64,000 bases of DNA from Candidatus Zixiibacteriota bacterium. Its GTDB lineage: Bacteria; Zixibacteria; MSB-5A5; WJJR01; JAJRUJ01. The stretch covers positions 1 to 64,000 of the forward strand of contig JAGVQM010000011.1 of the NCBI GenBank assembly GCA_020051695.1, given 5' to 3'. The notes beneath the pieces are model-generated. The model saw only the letters and a list, made by a program, of their open reading frames with translations, ran no database searches and had not been told where the DNA came from. Shown here piece by piece: positions 51,096 to 61,586 of the stretch. The first letter of the stretch is position 1. Each line of letters opens with the position of its first letter. Position numbers and translations under genes: made by a program.

Positions 51096-52904
51096 TTACC
51101 CTGCCAGCGCCTCGAATTTCTCCACATCCGCCAGGATCCGGTCCAGCGCGCTCTGCCAGAAATCGTCATGCGCCAGATCGACACCGAGATGCTTGCGGGC
51201 TAAATCCTCGGTGCTCATCCGGCCGGTGTCACGCAGCAGGTTTTTATAATCTTCGGAAAAGGCGGGGCCTGCGGCGCGGGCACGGGCGTAAATACCGTTG
51301 GAGAACAAATAACCGAAGGTGTACGGGAAATTGTAAAACGGCTGTGCGGTCAGAAAAAAGTGCAGCTTCGTGGCCCAGAACAGGTCATGGAATCCCTCAG
51401 GATCAAGCAAATCGCCGAAGGCCTTTCGCTGCGCCTCCCGCATCATTTCGGACAACTGGACAGAGCCGACCGTGCCGGTCTTGCGTTTTTCGTAAAATGC
51501 GCAATCAAACAGATATCGCGCGTAAATATTACACATGAACACGAAGGCATTGGTCAGTTTCTGGTCCAGCAGCATGAGTTTGGTGTCATTGTCCGCCGCT
51601 TGTTCCAGCGCGGCATCGGCAACCAACAGCTCGTTGAACGTGGAGGCCGCCTCGGCGACGTTGAGGGCATACCGTGAACCGTAATAGGGGAGTTGGCGCA
51701 TGGTCCAGCTATGCCAGGCGTGGCCCAGCTCGTGCGCCAGGATCCGCAGGCCGTTGTAGCTTTCGGAATACGTCATGAAAATCCGGCTTTCGCGGATATT
51801 GCCGAACCCGGTGCAATACCCACCGGCGCGTTTGCCGGGCCGGTCCTCAGCCTCGACCCAGCGGTTGTCGATGGCCATCCGGGCAAACTCGGCCATCTCC
51901 GGGGAGAAGGGGCGCAGGTTATCAACAATAAATTCAACCGAATCGTAAAACGGGAATTTCTGTTTACTGCCGCCCAGCGGGGCGGTCTGGTCATACCACA
52001 TGAACCGGTCGATGCCCAGCATCCGTTTTTTGGCTTCGATAAACGGTTTAAGCCGTGAAACATTGCTGCCGACCACGCGCCACATGGCCTCCAGCGATTC
52101 CCGTCCCAGACGATAATTGAGCAGCGGCTCCTTGAGTACCGAGTCCCAACCCCGCCGTTTGTACAGGGCAACGCGAAACCCTCCCTGAGAATTGAGGGCC
52201 ATTGCCGCCAACTCGACTGCGGGTTGCCACATCTCGTTCGACTTTTCGTAGGCCTGCCGCCGGACCGCGCGGTCGGGATGGCTCATCATGTTCGAGATCT
52301 GGCCGAACGACAGCATCTTCGTTGTGCCGTCCGCGCCGGTGAATTCGGCGCGCAGGTCGCCCGCCAGTTTTTCGTACAACCGGTTCCAGGCGTGATAACC
52401 GTCCACGGCCAGCTCGTTGACCAATGATTCCTGTTCCACCGGCAGTTTTTCCCGGGCGATGCGGCGGCGTTCATCAAGGAAAAACCGGATCGATTGCATT
52501 TCCCCGGTGGCAAACAGAGTTTCCCAGCGGTCATCCGGCTGTTTGGCCGCCAGCGCTTCCAGGGCGATGAGCAGGTTGTCATATGCGGCGCCGTCGGCGT
52601 CGATGTCCGCCTCGATCTGCTGGGCGGTGTTGTCGTCGACATCGGCGCTGACCAGACAATGGGCAAACGCATGCGCGCGATGCAGGTGTTCAATGATCGT
52701 TTGCAGTTTCAGGATAAAGGAGACCCAGGTCCTGCGGGTGGCGCCGTTCAATTCCGGAGGTAGTTGGGCCAGTTCCGCACCGGCAGCGGCGAGGTCCTGT
52801 TTGAGCCGGCGGCGGAATTCCGCAAACTCAGGCGACGAACTCCCGCCGGGGAAAATCGGTTCCAGGTTCCATGTCGGCGCGTTTGTTGTTGGTGGGGTAC
52901 TCAT
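51096..52904 (-). CDS. pepF: M3-family oligoendopeptidase (PepF)
   Basis: The 602-residue zinc peptidase carries the HExxH site at H391-H395 (LAHELGHAWHSW), followed by the third-ligand Glu region (NVAEAASTFNELLV). Length and the helical N-terminal half match PepF/M3B oligopeptidases, which hydrolyse short cytoplasmic peptides. It has no signal peptide. It precedes no partner gene; lptB lies upstream in the same direction, 50 nt away. Confidence 0.92.
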   Translation of the reverse strand: MSTPPTTNAPTWNLEPIFPGGSSSPEFAEFRRRLKQDLAAAGAELAQLPPELNGATRRTWVSFILKLQTIIEHLHRAHAFAHCLVSADVDDNTAQQIEADIDADGAAYDNLLIALEALAAKQPDDRWETLFATGEMQSIRFFLDERRRIAREKLPVEQESLVNELAVDGYHAWNRLYEKLAGDLRAEFTGADGTTKMLSFGQISNMMSHPDRAVRRQAYEKSNEMWQPAVELAAMALNSQGGFRVALYKRRGWDSVLKEPLLNYRLGRESLEAMWRVVGSNVSRLKPFIEAKKRMLGIDRFMWYDQTAPLGGSKQKFPFYDSVEFIVDNLRPFSPEMAEFARMAIDNRWVEAEDRPGKRAGGYCTGFGNIRESRIFMTYSESYNGLRILAHELGHAWHSWTMRQLPYYGSRYALNVAEAASTFNELLVADAALEQAADNDTKLMLLDQKLTNAFVFMCNIYARYLFDCAFYEKRKTGTVGSVQLSEMMREAQRKAFGDLLDPEGFHDLFWATKLHFFLTAQPFYNFPYTFGYLFSNGIYARARAAGPAFSEDYKNLLRDTGRMSTEDLARKHLGVDLAHDDFWQSALDRILADVEKFEALAG

Positions 52905-52954
52905 TATCCCGAATCCTTTGTTAAATTATCCTTTGCCGACCGCATGATTGAATC

Positions 52955-53713
52955 CTACAGCCGGAATTTTTCTCCAAGGTAGATACGGCGGGCGTCCGGA
53001 TCGTTGGCCAGGTACTCTGATGTTCCCGTTTTCAGGATCTTGCCGTCGCACATGATATACGCCCGGTCGGTGATAGACAGCGTCTCCCGCACGTTATGGT
53101 CGGTGATCAGTACTCCCAGTCCCTTTTGTTTGAGCCGGGCGATAATCGCCTGGATATCTTCCACGGCAATCGGGTCGATCCCGGCAAACGGTTCGTCCAG
53201 GAGCATGAACAACGGATTGGAGACCAGCGCGCGTGAGATTTCCACCCGCCGCCGTTCGCCGCCGGAGAGCTGGTCGCCGTACTGCCGGGCGACATTTTCG
53301 ATATTCAAATCGGCCAGTAATTCGGCCAGCCGTTCCTTGCGCCGCGCCCGCGTGAGTTTCTGCGTTTCCAGAATGGCCAGGATATTGTCGGCCACGGTCA
53401 TCCGCCGGAACACCGAGGCCTCCTGCGGGAGGTAGCCGATCCCCAGCCGCGCGCGCTTATACATTGGCCGTTTGGTAATATCGATACCATCCAGGAACAC
53501 CCTGCCCGAATTGGGCCGGATAAAACCCGTAATGATATAAAACGTCGTGGTTTTCCCGGCGCCGTTAGGACCCAGCAGGCCGACAACTTCACCGGCGTTG
53601 ACTTCGATGGATACTTCATCCACCACCCGCCGCCGGCGGTAGGCCTTGACCAATCCATCCGTGGACAGGCGGTGGCTGTTAGTTCCATGATTATCAACAA
53701 CTTCTATCATCAT
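52955..53713 (-). CDS. lptB: LPS export ABC transporter ATPase
   Basis: The 252-residue ATPase has Walker [10 protein letters not shown], signature [11 protein letters not shown], Walker [14 protein letters not shown] and the His switch ITDHN. The length and the [14 protein letters not shown] segment are typical of LptB, which powers lipopolysaccharide export with LptF and LptG (not in this window). ATG 53713 is preferred over a GTG at 53716, since AGGA lies six bases before it. Two TGTACA palindromes (53723-53728, 53736-53741) just upstream could be an operator. Confidence 0.93.
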   Translation of the reverse strand: MMIEVVDNHGTNSHRLSTDGLVKAYRRRRVVDEVSIEVNAGEVVGLLGPNGAGKTTTFYIITGFIRPNSGRVFLDGIDITKRPMYKRARLGIGYLPQEASVFRRMTVADNILAILETQKLTRARRKERLAELLADLNIENVARQYGDQLSGGERRRVEISRALVSNPLFMLLDEPFAGIDPIAVEDIQAIIARLKQKGLGVLITDHNVRETLSITDRAYIMCDGKILKTGTSEYLANDPDARRIYLGEKFRL

Positions 53714-53903
53714 CACTGTTCCTGTACATACAAAGTGTACAACATATCCTCAATCCTGTCTGGAAACAATTAAAATCGGCGATAGCCGCGAAGCCCACCG
53801 GAATGGGTGGTGGATTGTTCTTGGTTCCAATCCGGTCTCATTTTACATTGCCCTGCCGAATACCGGTCTTGGATGACCGGAATTCGCGAAGACCGGAGCG
53901 AAA

Positions 53904-54185
53904 ATGGCAGCGGAAATTCGATCAGAAGCAAACTCGCCGTCCTCCAGCCCGCTGGTATTTCTGGCTGCCGAACGCACCCGGCTGGCCAACCACCGGACGT
54001 TTCTGGCCTATCAGCGAACTGCGCTGACCTTGTTTGTGGCGGGAGTGACGTTTATCCGCTTTTTTGATAACCTGCTGATTGAGATCATCGGCTGGGCTTT
54101 CCTCCCCACCGCTCTTATGACTATCCTGATTGGCGCAATCCGGTACCGCCGCACCCGGGACCGCATTCAGCACACCATGGATTAG
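53904..54185 (+). CDS. DUF202 (YidH-family) membrane protein
   Basis: The 93-residue protein has the DUF202 signature AAERTRLANHRTFLAYQRTAL, followed by two hydrophobic helices (about 50-85) and a basic tail (IRYRRTRDRIQ). Members are small inner-membrane proteins of unknown function. The ATG follows AGCGAAAATG with only a weak ribosome site. It stands alone, divergent from lptB. Confidence 0.85.
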   Translation: MAAEIRSEANSPSSSPLVFLAAERTRLANHRTFLAYQRTALTLFVAGVTFIRFFDNLLIEIIGWAFLPTALMTILIGAIRYRRTRDRIQHTMD

Positions 54186-54196
54186 TCCGGAAGTCA

Positions 54197-54225
54197 TTGA
54201 CATACAAATGCTTGCCATATAGTAT
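54197..54225 (+). promoter_or_regulatory. Sigma70-type promoter of the secreted dockerin-like gene
   Basis: TTGACA (54197-54202) and TAGTAT (54220-54225) are 17 nt apart. The start point would lie near 54232, about 80 nt before the ATG at 54311, leaving a moderately long 5' leader. Confidence 0.6.
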
Positions 54226-54310
54226 CTGCCGCGGGCTTTACAATTTTGCCTAATCCACTATATTGTTAATGTAGCAGGTGTATTAGTTCACTGATTCCAG
54301 GGCGTGCAAC

Positions 54311-55234
54311 ATGGCGAACCGTCAAAGGTCTCGTAAAAAGAACGTGATCGGGTTGTCTCGTACGTTGAAGAATCTACAGTCGGCCATATTTATGCTCGGT
54401 TTCTTTTGCACGGTCATCGGCGGAACACATACCACGTTGGCCCAGAGTGGTGCACCGCTGATCTGGATGGATTCGGCGATGGTGTTGATTGGTTATGACG
54501 CCGAGATCAGCATTTCCGCCTCCGGAGAGCTTGAGGCGAGCACTTTGGATTTGCTTTTTTCCTACGAAAAGGCGTTGAACATCATAGACATCAGACCGGT
54601 GGGGGTGGTCGCGGATTGGGAATATTTCACCTACCGAATCTTGACTCCTAATGGTTGCGGAGTTGATTGTGAGACAGGCCTGATTCACTTGACCGGTATT
54701 GCCGACCTGCCGGGTGGTATCGATCCCGGTGGCGTGTTTGCCCTCGACGGGCAAATTGCGCAACTCCGACTGCAAACTCCCGTCAAAGTGAATTACAGCA
54801 ATCAGTGCTTTCACCTGCGCTGGATCTGGAATGAGTGCACTGATAATTCACTGGCCTCGGCAACCGGTGATACCACATTTTTGGCGGCTGATATTGAGAC
54901 TTTTCTCCCCGGTGAAGACTGTCTCGATGCGGGCGGGATGATGGTGTTCAATCCCAATCTTGGATTCGTTGACGGCATCATTTGTGTCGTCGGGATGGAA
55001 GACCGGGGCGATATTAATCTCAACGGCACCCCCTATGAAATTGGCGATGCTGTTTTGCTTAGCAACTATTTCATCTACGGCCCCGAGGTTTTGCACGATG
55101 ACATTCCTCCTGACTATTACGATGACCGCGTCCTCGGGTCCGATGTCAACGACGATGGCACACCGCTGACCGTGGCCGACCTGGTTTATCTCATCAGGAT
55201 TATCGCGGAAAGAGCCCGGCCTTATAGTCATTGA
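54311..55234 (+). CDS. Secreted protein with cohesin-like region and dockerin-like C-terminus
   Basis: The 307-residue product has an N-terminal signal segment (about 22-45, ending TLAQSG). The central part (about 50-180) is beta-rich with WMDSAMVLIGYDAEISISASG and LLFSYEKALNIIDI, as in cohesin-like folds. The C-terminus has two calcium-loop repeats: RGDINLNGTPYEIGDAV and GSDVNDDGTPLTVADLV, as in dockerins. The layout recalls many secreted proteins of FCB-type candidate phyla. The partner and function are unknown. It has its own promoter. Confidence 0.65.
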   Translation: MANRQRSRKKNVIGLSRTLKNLQSAIFMLGFFCTVIGGTHTTLAQSGAPLIWMDSAMVLIGYDAEISISASGELEASTLDLLFSYEKALNIIDIRPVGVVADWEYFTYRILTPNGCGVDCETGLIHLTGIADLPGGIDPGGVFALDGQIAQLRLQTPVKVNYSNQCFHLRWIWNECTDNSLASATGDTTFLAADIETFLPGEDCLDAGGMMVFNPNLGFVDGIICVVGMEDRGDINLNGTPYEIGDAVLLSNYFIYGPEVLHDDIPPDYYDDRVLGSDVNDDGTPLTVADLVYLIRIIAERARPYSH

Positions 55235-55358
55235 TTGAGCCGGATTGATTGTTGGATTTTTTCGCGCCACGTCCCGAATTGTCCGTTCTCCGATCAGCCC
55301 TCTGCGTTTGGTATTCCCCTCTGGAAAAACATTCCGCAATCACGTATCTTATCATGGG

Positions 55359-56489
55359 ATGAATTGGGGAGCCGGCAAAAGACCGGGGCTGTTTGATTTA
55401 GGGGAGCGGCCCAAAATACTGATCTCGCGCACCGATCGCATCGGTGATGTGGTCCTGTCCTTGCCCGTGGCGCGGTCACTCAAGACCGCTTTTCCCACCG
55501 CTGAAATACATTTTCTGGTCCGCGAGGAAACCGCGCCGGTGGCGGCGCAGGCGCCGGGAGTTGACAAGTTGTTGATCTATCACCCGGACGGTGCCGGCAA
55601 AGCAAAACTTGAACGGGATTTGGCGGAGGCCCGGTTCGCTGCGGTCATCTGCCTGTTTCCCCGGCCGGAATTGGCCGCCGCGTTTTTCAGGGCGGGTATC
55701 TCCGCGCGGGTCGGCACCGCCCGCCGCTGGTATTCATTTCGCTTTACGAACCGGGTGAATATCAGCCGCCGCACCTCAGGCCGTCACGAAAAAGACCTTA
55801 ATCTGGACTTGCTGCAACCGCTGGGCATCAAGCCGGATTACACCATGGTACCGGAGCTCGCTACATCTTCGTCTGAGGATTCATCGGCGGGATTATTGCC
55901 GGAGAGGATGAACGACGGTAAGCCGTTGGTGGTGATACATCCGGGAGATGGCGGGTCGGCCATGAATTGGCCGCTGGAGCGGTATGCGGCGCTGGCCGGC
56001 GAGTTATCCACGGCGGGGTTTAATATTGTGGTCACCGGCCCGGCCGCGGAGCGGGAACGCCGGCTTAGGGAATTCGGCGGCATTTTGGGAAAAGAGTCTG
56101 TCCTTTCGGGCCGTACAAGCTTAACGCAGCTGATATCCCTGCTCGCCCACGCAGACCTCTTTGTGGGAGGGTCCACCGGTCCGTTGCATCTGGCCGCTGC
56201 TCTGGGGATCAAAGTCGTGGCTTTCTACGGTCCCATACATACCACAACGCCAGACCGCTGGGGACCTTGCGGGAAGGGACATGTAGTGTTGACTCCCGGC
56301 GTTCCGGTCTGCCATTGCAAAGTCGGCCGCTGCAAACTTGGTAATTGCATGGAACGTATTGAATTAACACATGTCATGCAAACCTGCCTGAATATACTCG
56401 ATCCACGGGCAACCCACTTATCCGCTTGTCCGCCAAATAAAAAACATCCGGCGTCCGATCTTACTCCAGAGGGAGGAATATGTCGATAG
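55359..56489 (+). CDS. GT9-family glycosyltransferase (heptosyltransferase-like)
   Basis: The 376-residue enzyme shows the GT9 framework: ILISRTDRIGDVVLSLPV at the N-terminus, VIHPGDGGSAMNWPLERYA at the start of the donor domain, and GSTGPLHLAAALGIKVVAFYGP. The C-terminus has a Cys set (CHCKVGRCKLGNCM), as in heptosyltransferases. The ATG at 55359 is preferred; upstream in-frame starts would add residues with no domain match. It probably adds sugar to lipopolysaccharide core. It overlaps the Rel gene by 10 nt. Confidence 0.83.
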   Translation: MNWGAGKRPGLFDLGERPKILISRTDRIGDVVLSLPVARSLKTAFPTAEIHFLVREETAPVAAQAPGVDKLLIYHPDGAGKAKLERDLAEARFAAVICLFPRPELAAAFFRAGISARVGTARRWYSFRFTNRVNISRRTSGRHEKDLNLDLLQPLGIKPDYTMVPELATSSSEDSSAGLLPERMNDGKPLVVIHPGDGGSAMNWPLERYAALAGELSTAGFNIVVTGPAAERERRLREFGGILGKESVLSGRTSLTQLISLLAHADLFVGGSTGPLHLAAALGIKVVAFYGPIHTTTPDRWGPCGKGHVVLTPGVPVCHCKVGRCKLGNCMERIELTHVMQTCLNILDPRATHLSACPPNKKHPASDLTPEGGICR

Positions 56490-58681
56490 GCTCTCCCCAT
56501 AAGACGGAACCGGAAATGAACCTCGCGGAATTCGTCATCCGCATCGAGGCCCTCAACGCCAACGTGGACATTTCCTTACTGCGCCGGGCGTATGAATTTT
56601 CGGAAGCGGCCCACGAGGGACAAAAGCGAGCCTCCGGGGAGCCGTTTTTTAACCATTGCATCCAAACCGCGTTTATCCTGGCCGAACAGCATCTGGATAC
56701 CGCCACCCTTGCTGCCGGCCTGATTCATGATGTTGTCGAGGACACCCGCTATTCGGTCGAGGCGATCAAGGGTGAATTCGGGGAAGAAATTGCCCTGCTG
56801 GTCGACGGCGTCACGAAAATGGAGGACGTGCGGTTTACCAGTAATGCGGAGGTGCAGGTCCAGTATTTCCGCAAGATGTTGTTGTCGATGGCTGCCGACA
56901 TCCGGGTGATTATCATCAAGCTGGCCGACCGGCTGCACAATATGCGCACATTGGAATTTCTCACGCCCGAACAGCGTTCGCGGATCGCCCGCGAAACGCG
57001 GGAGGTGTACGCTCCGCTGGCCCACCGGTTCGGGATGGCGCGGATTAAGTGGGAATTGGAAGACCTGTCGTTGAAGTATCTCGACCCGGCCGCGTATGAA
57101 GACTTAGTCAAAAAAATCACGCTTACCCGGGAAGAACGCGAGGGGTATATCAAAGAGGTCGCCCAGCCCCTTTCGGAAGCCCTGGCCGAGGAAGGGATCA
57201 AAGCCGAGATCACCGGCCGCGCCAAGCATTTCGATTCTATCTACCGCAAGATGAAAAAACGCCGCAAGCCGGTGGAGGAAATTTTCGATTTGATGGCCAT
57301 CCGGGTCCTCACCGCCACCGAGCGTGAGTGCTATCATGTGCTGGGGATCGTGCATTCATTGTGGACCCCGGTCATCGACCGGTTCCACGATTATATCGCC
57401 ACACCCAAGACCAATATGTATCAGTCGCTGCACACGACCATCATCGGGCCGCGGGGCCGGACCGTGGAGATCCAAATCCGGACGCGGGAAATGCACCGGA
57501 CCGCCGAATACGGGATCGCGTCCCACTGGCTGTACAAAGAGGGCCGCCAGAAGGCCGATGAAACCGACCGGCGTATCGCCTGGCTGCGGGAAGTGTTGGA
57601 GTGGCAGAAAGACACCACCAATCCGTCGGAGTTCATGGACTTCCTGAAAACCGATTTGTTCCGCGATGAAATTTATGTCTTCACGCCACAGGGTGAACTG
57701 CTGCCGCTGCCACGCGGGGCAACGCCGATTGATTTTGCTTTTGCCGTGCATACCCAGGTCGGCTATCAGTGCACCGGCGCCAAAATCAACGGCCGCATTG
57801 TGTCCCTGCACTCGGAACTACATAACGGCGATGAAGTCCAGATCATCACCTCGGCCCATCATAAACCCTCTCACGACTGGTTGCAGATCGCCAAAACCGC
57901 CAAGGCGCGGTCGAAAATCCGCGCTTTCCTCAAACGTGAGAGGTTTGAGGAGTCAATCCACCTGGGCCGCGAGATGCTCACGCGTGAATTGAAAAAGCGC
58001 CGCGTGCCTCTGCCTACCGACAACCAACTCGATGATCTGGCCATGTCCTTCTCCTTTTCCGGACGGACGACGATGCTGGCCCGGATCGGGGACGGCAGCT
58101 TGTCGCTGGTCCAGGTGATCAACAAGATCGCCCCCGAAAAAGAAAAACGGCCGCCCAAGACCATTGTCGCGCGTTTCCTCGATCGTGCCCGCGGCAAAGA
58201 CGGGGTGCGCATTCAGGACCTGGACCAGATGATGTTCCGCTTTGCCGGGTGTTGTCAGCCGGTCCCCGGCGAGGAAGTCATCGGGTATATTACCCGCGGC
58301 CGGGGAATCAGCGTCCATCGCGCCGACTGCCCCAACGCGCTGATCCTGGCCGAGGAACCGGAACGGAGGATCGAGGTCGAATGGGATGTCGAACCGGACC
58401 GTTCGTTTTTAGTCCAGTTCTCGCTGGTGGTCGAAAACCGGAAACGGATTCTCTCGGAAATCACCAACGCGATCAGCGAACTGGACACCAATATCCGCCT
58501 GGCAGAAATTACCGGCGATACGCAGGCAGGCACCGGGCGGTTCATCGTCGAAATCAAAAACCTGAAACACCTCAAAAAAGTGCAAAGTAAAATCAGGGCG
58601 GTCAAAGGCGTCCTGACGGTCGAACGGACGCAGGGATTTGATGCCGATTTACAGGTTGAACCCGGCGAACTCGGGGAATAA
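56480..58681 (+). CDS. rel: Bifunctional (p)ppGpp synthetase/hydrolase (Rel/SpoT family)
   Basis: The 733-residue protein has an N-terminal HD hydrolase domain (FNHCIQTAF, GLIHDVVEDT), the synthetase domain (GRAKHFDSIYRKM, FDLMAIRVL, FHDYIATPKTNMYQSLHTT), a TGS domain (IYVFTPQGELLPLPRGATPIDFA) and a C-terminal ACT domain (about 655-733). Both catalytic sites look intact, so the protein should make and break the alarmone and act as the cell's main stringent-response enzyme. GGGAGGA precedes the ATG. It overlaps the glycosyltransferase gene. Confidence 0.95.
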   Translation: MSIGSPHKTEPEMNLAEFVIRIEALNANVDISLLRRAYEFSEAAHEGQKRASGEPFFNHCIQTAFILAEQHLDTATLAAGLIHDVVEDTRYSVEAIKGEFGEEIALLVDGVTKMEDVRFTSNAEVQVQYFRKMLLSMAADIRVIIIKLADRLHNMRTLEFLTPEQRSRIARETREVYAPLAHRFGMARIKWELEDLSLKYLDPAAYEDLVKKITLTREEREGYIKEVAQPLSEALAEEGIKAEITGRAKHFDSIYRKMKKRRKPVEEIFDLMAIRVLTATERECYHVLGIVHSLWTPVIDRFHDYIATPKTNMYQSLHTTIIGPRGRTVEIQIRTREMHRTAEYGIASHWLYKEGRQKADETDRRIAWLREVLEWQKDTTNPSEFMDFLKTDLFRDEIYVFTPQGELLPLPRGATPIDFAFAVHTQVGYQCTGAKINGRIVSLHSELHNGDEVQIITSAHHKPSHDWLQIAKTAKARSKIRAFLKRERFEESIHLGREMLTRELKKRRVPLPTDNQLDDLAMSFSFSGRTTMLARIGDGSLSLVQVINKIAPEKEKRPPKTIVARFLDRARGKDGVRIQDLDQMMFRFAGCCQPVPGEEVIGYITRGRGISVHRADCPNALILAEEPERRIEVEWDVEPDRSFLVQFSLVVENRKRILSEITNAISELDTNIRLAEITGDTQAGTGRFIVEIKNLKHLKKVQSKIRAVKGVLTVERTQGFDADLQVEPGELGE

Positions 58682-58707
58682 ATTGTTGTCTTCCGGGTGA
58701 GTACACC

Positions 58708-61584
58708 ATGCACATGCCCCAACAAAAATCCGGTCCGCCGTCGATGAGTCTCGATCCCCTTTGCCATGAACGCCGGGTATCCCGCTGTCTGCTCCGCGCA
58801 CTCATCATCGGCCTGGCCCTGCTGGCGGGGTTGCCCAACCGACAGCCGGCCGAGGCGCAGTATTATTTCGGCAAGAACAAAGTGCAATACACCGACTTTG
58901 ACTGGCGGGTCATGGAGACCGAACATTTCAAATTGTATTTTTATCAGTCCGAACGCGACCTGGCGGAAATTGCCGCACGCTCGGCCGAGGATTCTTTCCG
59001 GATGCTGGCCGACCGCTTCAATTACCACATCGAGCGGCCGATCCCCCTGATTATTTACTCGTCATCGAATTTTTTCTCACAGACCAACGTCATCCCCGAC
59101 TTGTTGCCTGAGAACGTCGGAGGGTTCACCGAGTTTTTCAAGGGCCGGGTCGTTGTGCCGTTCCACGGCTCCTATGCCGATTTTGACCGGGTCTTGCGGC
59201 ATGAGCTGGTCCACGTGTACCTCTCGGCGAAAATTCCCGCCGTCCTGCGCGGCCACCGCAAATACAATATGTCCCGCATCCCGCTATGGCTGGAAGAGGG
59301 GCTGGCCGAGTATTTTTCGGGGCCCTGGGACAGTGAAGCGGACATGGTCTTGAGCGACATGATTCTCACGGACCGCTTTTTCGATATCGAAAACATCGGC
59401 GCGATCTCCGGGACGTATTTGATGTACAAGGAAGGTGAATCGTTCTGTCACTTCCTCGCCGACACCTACGGGCCTGAATCAATCCTCCGGCTTTTGGAAA
59501 ACTGGTGGAAGGCCTCGGACTTCGACGAAATCATGCAGGCCGCGCTGGGCAAGCCCCTGCGCAAGATCGGCGAGGAATGGAAGTACTGGCTGAAAAAAAA
59601 GTATTTCCCGACATTTGCTACCGCCGAATTGCCCGCACTTGACGCCCGGGAGCTGACCAGGCCGGGATATGCGGTCTCGCCCTGTCCTGTCCGCCATACC
59701 GAGGAGGGCATCACCGAGGATTGGGTGGTGTTTCAGGCGAACAAGCTGGGCTATGCCGGGATTTACATGGTCCCCCTGCTCGGCGGCGAACAGCGGGAAA
59801 TCAAAACACTGCTCAAGGGCGAACGCTCGCCGAAATTTGAATCACTGCATTTGTTGCGTTCGGATCTGGATGTCCATCGCGACGGCCGAATTGCTTTCGC
59901 TTCGAAAAACAAGGAACGGGACCGGCTGTATGTCCTCGGTCTGGGGGCGCGGAGGATCCTGGCCGAGTATGATTTTCCCGACCTGGTTTTCATTTCGTCC
60001 CCCGCCTGGTCGCCGGACGGAAAGACACTGGTTTTTTCCGGGGCCGGCTGGGACGGCCGCGTCGATATCTACACGCTGGACGTTGAACACGGCGAAACAC
60101 CCGTGCGGTGCACGCAGGATTTTTTCAATGACCTGGACCCGGTCTTCACTCCGGACGGCACGGCCATTGTTTTTGCCTCCGACCGGGGGCGGTGGGGCGC
60201 CCAGGGCTATACCAACTTGTTTCGTCTGGAACTTGGCACCGGCGCCATTTCACCGGTTACCTGCGGCCGGCAACAGGACCGTCAACCGTCGTTTGCCCCC
60301 GACGGCGGGCAGTTGATTTATTCCTCGGACCGTGGGGGACTGCGGAATTTGTATGTCCTCAACGCCGACGGTACCACTGAACAGTGGACGAAATATGCTT
60401 CCGGAGCCTTTAATCCCCGGTTCACCGCGGACGGGCAGCACGTCATTTTTTCCGGGTACCAGGAGCTCGGCTTGCGTGTATTCGAAATCGCCGTCCCCGA
60501 TTCGGCCTATGCGATATATGAGGCCGCCGATTGCCCGCCGGCATTTACCTGGCAGCCGCCGCGCATCGACGCCGGCGACACTCGGGGGGTGGCGAAATAT
60601 TCCCAGAAATTCTCGTTCGATATCGCCCAGTCCGCGGTGTCCTACGATGCAGTGTACGGCACGCTCGGCGGATTTCAGACCGCCCTGACCGACGTGCTGG
60701 GGAACAAGCAGTATTTCTTCCTCCTGGCCAACAACACCGATTCCAAGGACAATTTCATTTCGAGTTTCAATGTATCCGCCACGTATCTGGACCGGACCGG
60801 CAGGATTAACTACGGCTATGGTTTGTTCCATTTGTATGACGATTACTACGACCGAACGGACGGCCTGTTCACCGAACGGCAGTATGGCGGTGTCGCCTAC
60901 CTGGGCTACCCGATCTCGAAGTTCCGCCGTTTTGAGGGTTCTTTGATCGTTCGGCAGTCCGACCGGGATTATCTGGTCCAGGACCGCAAACGCGAGACAC
61001 TACTGGGGACGCAGTATGTCTCATTTGTCCACGACAATTCGATCTGGGATTTGAGCGGGCCGATTGACGGATATCGCTTCCGAGTGTCGCTGGGGCTGAC
61101 CCAGGACATTTCCAATTTCGAGCATTTCAACCGGCTCGGCGTGATCGATGTCCGTAAGTATTTCCGGCTGGGCCGGTATTCCTGTCTGGCGTTGTGGGCT
61201 TTGGGGCAATCGTCTTCCGGCGAAGAACCGCAGCGGCGTTATCTGGGCGGTTCCTGGTCGTTGCGGGGATACCCCCGGCGCGCATTTTATGGACGGCATG
61301 TCGTCTTGTTTTCCAACGAGCTGCGTTTTCCCCTGATTGATAACCTGTTTATCAAGTTCCCGCCAGCCCGTATGGGGTTTCAGGCGATTCGCGGGGCGAT
61401 ATTCTTTGACGCGGGGAATGCCTGGGATGAGGAGTTCGACCGGATGAAAGGCGCCGTGGGCCTCGGCGCGCGGGTCAGTCTGGGATACTTTATGGTATTG
61501 CGGTTCGATTTTGCGCGGCGCACTGATTTCAAGAAAATCGACACCGATACGAAATTTGATTTCTTCTTCGGATGGAATTTTTGA
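58708..61584 (+). CDS. Exported peptidase / TolB-like beta-propeller / Omp85-like barrel fusion
   Basis: The 958-residue protein has a signal peptide (cleavage near AEA50/Q51). A metallopeptidase-like domain follows with H165-E166-L-V-H169 and a second Glu motif WLEEGLAEYFSG, typical of the peptidase MA group. Residues about 330-640 contain WD40/PD40-type TolB-like blades (AWSPDGKTLVFSG, VFTPDGTAIVFASDRG, SFAPDGGQLIYSSDRG). The last about 300 residues form a beta barrel like the BamA/Omp85 C-terminus (YLGGSWSLRGYPRRAF, GAIFFDAGNAWD, and a final aromatic). This combination should place a peptidase and propeller in the periplasm on an outer-membrane barrel. Its function is unknown. Confidence 0.82.
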   Translation: MHMPQQKSGPPSMSLDPLCHERRVSRCLLRALIIGLALLAGLPNRQPAEAQYYFGKNKVQYTDFDWRVMETEHFKLYFYQSERDLAEIAARSAEDSFRMLADRFNYHIERPIPLIIYSSSNFFSQTNVIPDLLPENVGGFTEFFKGRVVVPFHGSYADFDRVLRHELVHVYLSAKIPAVLRGHRKYNMSRIPLWLEEGLAEYFSGPWDSEADMVLSDMILTDRFFDIENIGAISGTYLMYKEGESFCHFLADTYGPESILRLLENWWKASDFDEIMQAALGKPLRKIGEEWKYWLKKKYFPTFATAELPALDARELTRPGYAVSPCPVRHTEEGITEDWVVFQANKLGYAGIYMVPLLGGEQREIKTLLKGERSPKFESLHLLRSDLDVHRDGRIAFASKNKERDRLYVLGLGARRILAEYDFPDLVFISSPAWSPDGKTLVFSGAGWDGRVDIYTLDVEHGETPVRCTQDFFNDLDPVFTPDGTAIVFASDRGRWGAQGYTNLFRLELGTGAISPVTCGRQQDRQPSFAPDGGQLIYSSDRGGLRNLYVLNADGTTEQWTKYASGAFNPRFTADGQHVIFSGYQELGLRVFEIAVPDSAYAIYEAADCPPAFTWQPPRIDAGDTRGVAKYSQKFSFDIAQSAVSYDAVYGTLGGFQTALTDVLGNKQYFFLLANNTDSKDNFISSFNVSATYLDRTGRINYGYGLFHLYDDYYDRTDGLFTERQYGGVAYLGYPISKFRRFEGSLIVRQSDRDYLVQDRKRETLLGTQYVSFVHDNSIWDLSGPIDGYRFRVSLGLTQDISNFEHFNRLGVIDVRKYFRLGRYSCLALWALGQSSSGEEPQRRYLGGSWSLRGYPRRAFYGRHVVLFSNELRFPLIDNLFIKFPPARMGFQAIRGAIFFDAGNAWDEEFDRMKGAVGLGARVSLGYFMVLRFDFARRTDFKKIDTDTKFDFFFGWNF

Positions 61585-61586
61585 TC